A stretch of 6,278 bases of DNA from Clostridia bacterium (GTDB lineage Bacteria; Bacillota; Clostridia; Saccharofermentanales; UBA5734). The notes under the pieces were generated by a model. The model was not told where the DNA came from. It did not search any database and saw nothing but the letters and a program-made list of their open reading frames with translations. This document shows positions 1 through 4,374 of this stretch, piece after piece. Every line of letters starts with the position of its first letter. Position 1 is the stretch's first letter. A program made the translations under genes and the position numbers. The DNA is taken from NCBI GenBank assembly GCA_017997315.1, contig JAGOFF010000137.1:1-6278 (forward strand). Reading direction: 5' to 3'.

Positions 1-662
1 ACATCGATCGGCTCCCTTGGGCTTTCCATTCCCTTCGGATCCTGCAATCCCGCACTTCCGGCGTTGTTGCCCAATCCCTTGAATACTCCGGCCGGATCCT
101 CGCCATCCACATAGTATCGACCGCCGGCGATCCGTTCCTGCGGGATGGACCCCAGATTGACCATCACAAGCCCGTTGACCGCGCTGGGGTATTTCGTACC
201 CATCCGTCCGACCACTTGGCAGGTCAAGCCGAGCAGTTCGATGGTCTGACTGTCGCCCGATGTCTTCACCCCGTCCCAACGGCTGTCTCCCACAACCGCC
301 AGCGGTCGGTCACCCGCACTCTCCTCCGGGGTCAGAAAACGGCCCCACAACATCGGCGGCGTCTCCGGCTGCCCTTTGAGATACACCCCGCGGATATCCT
401 CGATCGTGTTGACCACAAGGTAATCGGTTTTTCCCTCTACATCCAGCACGCCCATCAACTTGCTTCCGATATCACCGGGATCCCCGACGAACATGAAAAA
501 AACCGCATCCGGCCCATAAAAGCCCCGGCCGATGCGGCGAAGGTGTTCCTGCTCAAACAGGACACTGGTGAACATCCCGACCGTCATGGTCAAGATGACA
601 AACAAGGCAATGATTGGTAGAGAGAGCCGGGAAATCCGTGGAAGCAGGCTGGCGTTGCGCAT
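1..662 (-). CDS. FtsX/MacB-like ABC transporter permease, N-terminal part (cut by left edge)
   Basis: An uninterrupted frame of 220 codons runs from an ATG at 662 off the left edge. An AGGGGGG ribosome site lies 6 bases upstream of the ATG. The protein starts with a short basic stretch (MRNASLLPRISR), then one hydrophobic segment at about residues 15-36, then a long soluble region that should lie outside the membrane. Within it, GRFLTPEE (107-114), LAVVGDSRW (121-129) and CQVVGRMG (148-155) resemble the MacB periplasmic-core fold found in FtsX-type permeases, where a 'GRFFT' strand and a 'VVG' strand recur. In that family the remaining C-terminal half carries three membrane helices and partners a separate ATPase; both would lie beyond the edge. 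It follows the small secreted protein gene on the same strand after 166 bases, so it may export, sense or give immunity to that product. The family call rests on motif resemblance only; another periplasmic-domain membrane protein is possible. Confidence 0.62.
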   Translation of the reverse strand, partial: MRNASLLPRISRLSLPIIALFVILTMTVGMFTSVLFEQEHLRRIGRGFYGPDAVFFMFVGDPGDIGSKLMGVLDVEGKTDYLVVNTIEDIRGVYLKGQPETPPMLWGRFLTPEESAGDRPLAVVGDSRWDGVKTSGDSQTIELLGLTCQVVGRMGTKYPSAVNGLVMVNLGSIPQERIAGGRYYVDGEDPAGVFKGLGNNAGSAGLQDPKGMESPREPID

Positions 663-666
663 GAAA

Positions 667-690
667 TCCCCCCTGGAAGATGTTGGGGGA
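667..690 (-). promoter_or_regulatory. Hairpin covering the ribosome site of the FtsX/MacB-like gene
   Basis: On the minus strand TCCCCC and GGGGGA can pair as a 6-bp stem with a 12-base loop. The 3' arm is the Shine-Dalgarno stretch of the downstream permease gene, whose ATG starts 5 bases later. If it forms in the mRNA it would lower translation initiation. The stem is short, so the effect is uncertain. Confidence 0.35.
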
Positions 691-792
691 GCAAACCCAT
701 CAGACTGGCCGCTCCTCCGCGCGGACGATGATAGCTTACAATTAACACTGATAAAAATACATGGAGTATCTGAAGTTGTGTTTAATGCTTTG

Positions 793-823
793 TGTCAGAA
801 CAGATTCTATTTCTCTCCTGACA
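793..823 (-). terminator. Stem-loop just after the secreted protein gene
   Basis: TGTCAG and CTGACA form a 6-bp stem that extends inward to 10 paired positions out of 12. It begins 5 bases after the TAA stop of the small secreted protein gene. No U-run follows on the minus strand, so a strong intrinsic terminator is unlikely. It may instead stabilise the 3' end of a short mRNA or cause partial termination before the permease gene. Confidence 0.3.
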
Positions 824-828
824 TAATA

Positions 829-1167
829 TTAGTCATTGGGGCAATCCCAATTTGCAATGGTGGAGAATGGTCCATAGCTGCTAGTATTAACCCATGGAGA
901 ATATGATGTCGCTGTTCCCGTACTATAGACCCATGAACCTGCCCATTGCGTATATGGATACCATATCGACTTCAGTATGCTTTGTGCACCATGTTCATGT
1001 TCGTATGTGTCCCCGTACGGATATATCAACGCATACGACCTTGTGTAACTCCCTGATTCCTGAAAATCATAACCTCTAGCACATGGGTCAAAGGCAGACA
1101 CGGATATTCCGACTGCCAAGACCAACAGTGCAGCAACTACCATCAAAAGTGCCATTTTCTTCTTCAT
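829..1167 (-). CDS. Small secreted Tyr/Trp-rich protein of unknown function
   Basis: A 112-residue protein with a clear Sec signal peptide: MKKK, then a hydrophobic core at residues 5-22, then a good signal peptidase I site (SVSA before FDP, cleavage after residue 25). A strong GGAGGTGG ribosome site sits just upstream of the ATG. The predicted mature chain of 87 residues has 11 Tyr and 5 Trp, is rich in Ser and Thr, and has only two cysteines, C29 and C109, near its two ends; outside the cytoplasm these could form one disulfide closing the chain. I do not recognise the family. Size, signal peptide and the following FtsX/MacB-like permease recall bacteriocin loci of the lactococcin 972 type or secreted peptide-ABC pairs, but I see no diagnostic motif of those families. 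The gene is much more AT-rich than its neighbours, which hints at separate ancestry. The signal peptide and ribosome site make it very likely a real gene. Confidence 0.8.
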   Translation of the reverse strand: MKKKMALLMVVAALLVLAVGISVSAFDPCARGYDFQESGSYTRSYALIYPYGDTYEHEHGAQSILKSIWYPYTQWAGSWVYSTGTATSYSPWVNTSSYGPFSTIANWDCPND

Positions 1168-1170
1168 TCG

Positions 1171-1176
1171 CCACCT
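1171..1176 (-). promoter_or_regulatory. Strong Shine-Dalgarno site of the secreted protein gene
   Basis: On the minus strand GGAGGTGG lies 3-5 bases before the ATG at 1167. The near-consensus match to the anti-SD sequence supports this start and suggests efficient translation. Confidence 0.7.
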
Positions 1177-1189
1177 CCATCTGCTTTAC

Positions 1190-1247
1190 TTCAGACACCA
1201 CATATCGTTATAATACCAATAGAAACAAACGGATGTATGTGTCTGAA
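1190..1247. repeat. 9-bp inverted repeat flanking the candidate promoter
   Basis: TTCAGACAC at 1190-1198 and its exact complement GTGTCTGAA at 1239-1247 face each other across 40 bases. The candidate -10 at 1210-1218 lies between them. One arm would fall in the early transcribed leader and the other around -36 to -44. This layout suits a regulator that binds both arms, though chance in AT-rich DNA cannot be excluded. Confidence 0.45.
1210..1218 (-). promoter_or_regulatory. Candidate extended -10 promoter for the secreted protein gene
   Basis: On the minus strand TGGTATTAT matches an extended -10 element (TGn plus five of six bases of TATAAT). No good -35 lies 17 bases upstream, as is common for extended -10 promoters. 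Initiation near 1203 would give a leader of about 36 bases ending in the strong ribosome site. The element lies between the two arms of a 9-bp inverted repeat. Confidence 0.45.
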
Positions 1248-1390
1248 CCATATACATGCAAATTCTACTTTGTAACATAAAAAAGAGCAAGTTATTGTGC
1301 ATGTTCACAAATCGTTCGTTCTATTTGACTGATAATCATGCCTTTCTGGGATTTTCGTTGTTTCCGTGAAAGATCCAGGATTCAAACAAT

Positions 1391-1412
1391 CGGATCCCAT
1401 CACGCGGGTCCG
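1391..1412 (-). terminator. Possible terminator stem-loop after the ATPase gene
   Basis: On the minus strand CGGACCC and GGATCCG pair over 7 positions (one G-T wobble) around an 8-base loop, 6 bases after the TAG stop of the ATPase. It is followed by ATTGTTTG, a weak U-rich tract. The position fits a terminator, but the tail is poor. Confidence 0.35.
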
Positions 1413-1418
1413 ACCCCC

Positions 1419-2642
1419 CTACCCCTCCAGCAGGAACTCCACCAGGTTTTTCAGCTTGATCCCCCGGTCGTTCATATCCTGCGGATAGACATCCATGCTG
1501 AGGATGATCTTTTCGTAGTTGTCTCCGAGGTCCAGCAGCGGACGGAGTTCCCTCTCCCGCGTGGCCGGGTCCGTCAGGGATGCGGTGACCTGCACGTACA
1601 GGACGGCATCGGACCGGGTTGCGATGAAATCCACATCGAGGTTGCCGATCTTGCCGACGGTCACCTGATAACCGCGCCGGAGCAACTCGATAAAAACCAC
1701 GTTCTCGTAGACCCGGCCGTAATCCGCCTGGCCGAAGCCCAGCAGTTCGTTCCGGAGGCCGGTATCGGTGAGGTAATACTTGGCGTTCGTCTTGAGGAGC
1801 GCCTTGCCGCGCGTGTCGTAGCGGTCCGCCCGGTGGATGATATAGGCGCTCTGCAGCATCCTGAGGTAGCTGTCCACGGTGTCGGGTGTGGTCTTGTGGC
1901 CGGTGTTCCCTAGATAATCGCTGATCTTTTTGGTGTTGACCGGATTTCCGATGTTGCCGGCCAGGTAGGCCATGATCCGCTCGAGGAGCGCTCCGTCCCG
2001 GACCTGGTTCCGGATGACGACGTCCTTGAGGATGACCGTGCTGTAGATGCCCGCCAGATACGCCCGCAGCACCTGCGGGTCGTCCTGCAGGCTGAGGATG
2101 ACGGGGAGTCCCCCGTACTGGAGATAGCGGTTCCACAAAGCCGTTGTCCGTACGGGGTCGAGAGGGGGCCGGTCTCCTTGTGCCTCGGCAAACGCGAGAT
2201 ACTCGCGGAAAGACAGCGGCCAGACATGGATCTCCACATACCGGCCGGACAACAAGGTCGAGAGTTCGGACGACAGCAGATGCGCGTTCGATCCGATGAT
2301 CGTGATGTCGACGTCCAGATCGACGCGGAACGCGTTGACCGCCTTCTCCCATCCGTCGACCATCTGGACTTCGTCCAGCAGCAGATAGCAGCGGCCCTTG
2401 CCGGCTGCCTTTTCCCGCACATGCCGGTACATCTGCCTGTACTCATGGATCCCGGAGAACTCGAACGACTCGAAATTCATCCGGATGATCCGGTCCGCAG
2501 GTACGCCGCTCTCGGCGAGCTGTCGGCTGAAAAGCTCCAGCAGGGTGGATTTTCCCGAGCGCCGCATGCCGGTGATCACCTTGATCAGGTCCGTGTCGCG
2601 GAATGCGGCCAACTGATCCAGATAACGTTCCCGCTTGATCAT
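1419..2642 (-). CDS. AAA family ATPase with DUF4143 C-terminal region
   Basis: A 407-residue protein of the widespread stand-alone AAA_14/DUF4143 family, whose cellular role is not established. The N-terminal ATPase shows a Walker A, GMRRSGKST (25-33, with K31 and S32 as phosphate binders), a Walker B, YLLLDEVQ (86-93, with D90 and E91), and a sensor-like IIGSNA (115-120). WPLSFREY (141-148) and YGGLP (176-180) are typical of this family. Residues about 228-272 look like a winged helix (NTKKISDYLG, then TVDSYLRMLQSAYII). The C-terminal part (about 310-355) has the NLDVDFIA and YVQV strands of the PD-(D/E)XK-like fold, but Q351 and T353 stand where a nuclease would have E and K, so cleavage activity is doubtful. 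Length is complete for the family. The ATG at 2642 has GAGGTG 7 bases upstream. The gene follows the ars operon on the same strand, but the palindrome between them suggests separate control. Confidence 0.93.
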   Translation of the reverse strand: MIKRERYLDQLAAFRDTDLIKVITGMRRSGKSTLLELFSRQLAESGVPADRIIRMNFESFEFSGIHEYRQMYRHVREKAAGKGRCYLLLDEVQMVDGWEKAVNAFRVDLDVDITIIGSNAHLLSSELSTLLSGRYVEIHVWPLSFREYLAFAEAQGDRPPLDPVRTTALWNRYLQYGGLPVILSLQDDPQVLRAYLAGIYSTVILKDVVIRNQVRDGALLERIMAYLAGNIGNPVNTKKISDYLGNTGHKTTPDTVDSYLRMLQSAYIIHRADRYDTRGKALLKTNAKYYLTDTGLRNELLGFGQADYGRVYENVVFIELLRRGYQVTVGKIGNLDVDFIATRSDAVLYVQVTASLTDPATRERELRPLLDLGDNYEKIILSMDVYPQDMNDRGIKLKNLVEFLLEG

Positions 2643-2649
2643 AGTAAAA

Positions 2650-2683
2650 CACCTCGATTTCGATTATAGTCGAAAACGAGGTG
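2650..2683. repeat. 34-bp near-perfect palindrome overlapping promoter and ribosome site of the ATPase gene
   Basis: The two 17-base arms are complementary at 15 positions; one of the two exceptions is a T-G wobble. The outer arms are CACCTCG and CGAGGTG, and the core is TTTCGATTATAGTCGAAA. On the minus strand the 3' arm contains GAGGTG, the ATPase ribosome site 7 bases before its ATG. In RNA that reads through from the ars operon the arms would form a long hairpin hiding this site. The hairpin is followed by TTTTA, so it could also act as a modest terminator for the ars operon. As DNA, the symmetric core looks like an operator for a dimeric protein. Confidence 0.75.
2663..2668 (-). promoter_or_regulatory. 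Candidate -10 (TATAAT) inside the palindrome, for the ATPase gene
   Basis: A perfect TATAAT lies on the minus strand at the centre of the palindrome. Initiation about 7 bases downstream (near 2656) would give a very short leader that begins close to GAGGTG and lacks the left arm of the hairpin. No convincing -35 is seen 16-18 bases upstream, so it may be weak or activator-dependent, or the match may simply be part of the palindrome. Confidence 0.4.
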
Positions 2684-2697
2684 CTTTCATATGATTT

Positions 2698-2712
2698 TTC
2701 GATTATGATCGA
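2698..2712. repeat. Second copy of the palindrome core, at the end of the ars operon
   Basis: TTCGATTATGATCGA matches TTCGATTATAGTCGA at 2659-2673 except for two central bases. The copies are in the same orientation with an offset of 39 bases. Each is itself nearly palindromic. The copy ends one base before the TAA of the last ars gene. Paired symmetric sites upstream of a start suggest operator sites. Confidence 0.5.
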
Positions 2713-2713
2713 T

Positions 2714-2953
2714 TTACGCCTCTCCCTCGATCATCTGCCGGATCTCCTTCGCGGAGGTCACCCGGCCCATGGTCTTGATCTTGCCGTTGATGATGAGCCC
2801 GGGGGTCCGCAGGATCCCGGTCGCAAGGATGTCCGCCATGTCGGTTACATAGACGACCGTGGCGTCCGCGCCGCTTTCGCGGACCGCCTCCTCCGCGTTC
2901 TTGAGCAGGTTCTTGCAGTTCTTGCATCCGGATCCGACGACTTTGATTTCCAT
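2714..2953 (-). CDS. Small CxxC thioredoxin-like protein (redox-active disulfide protein, TM0996/MTH895 type)
   Basis: A 79-residue cytoplasmic protein with no signal peptide. It opens with a beta strand, MEIKVVGSG, running straight into the CKNC active site (C10 and C13), and later has TPGLIING (50-57), where P51 is the cis-proline facing the active site in thioredoxin folds. This is the size and pattern of the small glutaredoxin-like 'thioredoxin family protein' group often encoded beside COG0701 permeases and arsenic genes. A strong AGGGAGGT ribosome site lies 7 bases before the ATG, and the gap from the CcdA stop is 30 bases, so it is probably the last gene of the operon. A plausible job is to exchange electrons with CcdA on the cytoplasmic side or to act as a thiol reductant in arsenic handling. 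Its exact partner is inferred from position only. Confidence 0.9.
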   Translation of the reverse strand: MEIKVVGSGCKNCKNLLKNAEEAVRESGADATVVYVTDMADILATGILRTPGLIINGKIKTMGRVTSAKEIRQMIEGEA

Positions 2954-2983
2954 GATGGGTACCTCCCTGAAAAATCCGGCAAC

Positions 2984-3676
2984 CTAGAAGCCGGTGTACA
3001 GCAGATAAAGACCGAGCAGCAGGATCACACCGCCCATCCCGTACTTGAGGATCTGGCTCGCGCGCCCGTACTTGCCGGACTGCGCCAGCTGGCGCACAAA
3101 TCCGACCGAGGTGCCCGCGACCATGAGCAGCACGCTGTGCCCCGCGGAGTAGAGGAGGAGCAGCAGCACCCCCCAGGCGATCCGGCCTTCGCGCGCGACC
3201 ACCGCGAGCAGCGCGACCAGCACCGGGGTGGCGCACGGCGACGCGAACAGCCCGCCGAGCAGGCCCGCGAGCACCGCCCCCAGATACCCGCGCTTCGGAT
3301 TTCTGCCCATCAGCCCGGATTGCGGGATGATGTGGATGACGTCCCAGGTCTGCAGCGCCATCAGGATCATGAGCACGCCCAGCACGACGTACCACCACGA
3401 TCCCGCGACGCTGAGCAGCCGCCCCATCAGGGAAGCCGCGGTCCCGAGCACGGTGAACGTGACGGTCATGCCCGCACAGAACGCGAGCGAGTAGCGGAAC
3501 GCCTTGCGCGTGTCGCCCTGCGCGGCTCCGCCGACGTATCCGATCACCAGCGGCACGCTGGACAGCGAGCAGGGGGTGAACGCGGTCAGCAGCCCGCCGA
3601 GCACCGCGGCGACCGGCGCAAGCCACAGGTTTCGGGACAGGAGGGAGCCCAGACTCTCCAGCCAGCCGTCGATCAT
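2984..3676 (-). CDS. ccdA: CcdA-type cytochrome c biogenesis / thiol-disulfide membrane transporter
   Basis: A 230-residue integral membrane protein with six hydrophobic segments (about 18-50, 62-86, 94-112, 131-162, 166-188, 211-228). The two hallmark motifs of the CcdA/DsbD-beta family are present: FTPCSLSSVP (33-42, C36) and FASPCATPVL (144-153, C148), each in the first helix of a three-helix half. This cysteine pair carries reducing equivalents from cytoplasmic thioredoxin to extracytoplasmic thioredoxin-like proteins. Length is normal for CcdA. Its ATG overlaps the TGA of the upstream membrane thioredoxin gene (ATGA), which implies translational coupling; only a weak AAAGAG lies upstream. 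No cytochrome c genes are nearby. Its position between an extracytoplasmic and a cytoplasmic CxxC protein suggests it serves the arsenic operon instead. Confidence 0.93.
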   Translation of the reverse strand: MIDGWLESLGSLLSRNLWLAPVAAVLGGLLTAFTPCSLSSVPLVIGYVGGAAQGDTRKAFRYSLAFCAGMTVTFTVLGTAASLMGRLLSVAGSWWYVVLGVLMILMALQTWDVIHIIPQSGLMGRNPKRGYLGAVLAGLLGGLFASPCATPVLVALLAVVAREGRIAWGVLLLLLYSAGHSVLLMVAGTSVGFVRQLAQSGKYGRASQILKYGMGGVILLLGLYLLYTGF

Positions 3677-4281
3677 TGCATGCCCATCTCTTTCAGGATC
3701 GCCAGCAGGGTTTCCTTGTCGAGCCCTCCCTGGTGCGCGGTCAGCTTGTGCTCGCCCGTCGACTTGAGGGTGTATAGGATGAACCCGCTTTCATCCTCCG
3801 GGGTGAACGGGGTGCCGTCCGCGTTGTAGAAGAACTGGGTCGGCACGACCTCGAGCGGGAACAGGCTGTTGACCTCGGTGTTCTTCTGGACGTCCACGTA
3901 CTTGATGACCGCGCGGCCGCGGAGCTCTTTGTTGAGATCCACCAGGATCGGCCACAGCTCCTTGCACGCGGGACAGGTCTCGTAACCGAAGTCGATGATG
4001 ACCGGGAGGTTGTGGGACAGGATCTCGTCGAGGTCGAAGTCCGCGGTCGCGTCCAGCGCGAACACACCCGTGTCGGCCACCTTGCCGGCGGTTCCGCCGG
4101 GCGGGTTCTTGATCAGGTACAGGCCGAGCGCGACGAGCGCGATCAGAACCGGGATCCCGATGCGCGCCAGCCATACGGACCGGGCGGGCTTGCGGGGTTC
4201 GGGCGCCGTATCGGTGGGTCCCCCGGGTTCGGGCGACGGGATCTCCGTCACGGGGATGTTCTCCCTGTCGTTGTTGTCCAT
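3673..4281 (-). CDS. Membrane-anchored extracytoplasmic thioredoxin-like protein (CPAC)
   Basis: I choose the ATG at 4281 (202 residues) because AAAGGA lies 6 bases upstream; an in-frame ATG at 4296 would add five residues but lacks a good ribosome site. Residues 1-33 are polar, with several prolines and acids. One membrane helix follows at about 37-57 (ARIGIPVLIALVALGLYLI), so the domain after it should face outward. The thioredoxin domain (about 75-200) has IDFGYETCPAC (96-106) with the C103/C106 redox pair and VPTQFF (146-151) with the cis-proline P147. The second strand of the fold is visible as AVIKYVDVQ. Such proteins usually receive electrons from CcdA, whose gene overlaps the 3' end of this one by 4 bases. 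In this operon it may keep extracytoplasmic thiols reduced under arsenic stress or pass electrons to a surface substrate; the target is not evident. Confidence 0.9.
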   Translation of the reverse strand: MDNNDRENIPVTEIPSPEPGGPTDTAPEPRKPARSVWLARIGIPVLIALVALGLYLIKNPPGGTAGKVADTGVFALDATADFDLDEILSHNLPVIIDFGYETCPACKELWPILVDLNKELRGRAVIKYVDVQKNTEVNSLFPLEVVPTQFFYNADGTPFTPEDESGFILYTLKSTGEHKLTAHQGGLDKETLLAILKEMGMQ

Positions 4282-4355
4282 ATCGGTTCCTTTCATCGGG
4301 CGGCGGTTCTCTGGGATGCGTCTTGGCGTGCGGGCGTTCAGTCGTGTCCCGCCGG

Positions 4356-4374
4356 CGGCCGGATCAACCGGCCG
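4356..4374 (-). other. GC-rich hairpin across the acr3 stop codon
   Basis: CGGCCGG and CCGGCCG form a perfect 7-bp GC stem around the 5-base loop ATCAA. The stem covers the last acr3 codons and its TGA. No U-run follows, so it is not a classic terminator. It lies at the start of the only long gap in the operon (82 bases), and could protect or define an mRNA end, lowering expression of the thioredoxin-CcdA part relative to acr3. Confidence 0.4.

Larger units (their letters stand above)
663..828. other. Intergenic region between the secreted protein gene and the ABC permease gene
   Basis: No convincing gene is visible here; the only frames are a few codons long. The left 60 bases are GC-rich and include the palindrome TCCGCGCGGA at about 715-724. 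The right 100 bases are AT-rich. On the minus strand a TATCAT (733 to 728) could act as a -10 for the permease, but no good -35 lies 16-18 bases upstream. The permease may have its own weak promoter or be read from the secreted-protein promoter. Confidence 0.4.
1168..1418. other. Intergenic region between the ATPase gene and the secreted protein gene
   Basis: This 251-base, mostly AT-rich stretch holds the promoter-like region of the secreted protein gene (about 1190-1250) and, next to the ATPase stop, a possible terminator stem-loop. I see no convincing coding region in it; short plus-strand frames here lack ribosome sites and protein-like composition. Confidence 0.5.

Noticed and set aside
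216..906. Plus-strand frames at 216-620 and 532-906
   Set aside because: They overlap the continuous minus-strand permease frame and lack ribosome sites or recognisable features.
894..1280. Short plus-strand frames at 894-1079 and 1083-1280
   Set aside because: They lie opposite the secreted protein gene and its promoter region, and show no protein-like composition or ribosome site.
1336..2352. Minus-strand open frame of 338 codons overlapping the ATPase gene
   Set aside because: Arg/Pro/Gly-rich out-of-frame shadow; the ATPase frame has Walker motifs and family length.
2681..3829. Long plus-strand open frame of 382 codons
   Set aside because: It lies opposite the CcdA and thioredoxin genes. 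Its translation is rich in His, Arg, Gln and Asp without hydrophobic cores, as expected for the complement of GC-rich genes, whereas the minus-strand frames have clear family motifs.
4282..4296. Alternative start of the membrane thioredoxin at 4296
   Set aside because: No good ribosome site precedes it, and the AAAGGA inside this stretch is well placed for the ATG at 4281. The difference is only five residues.
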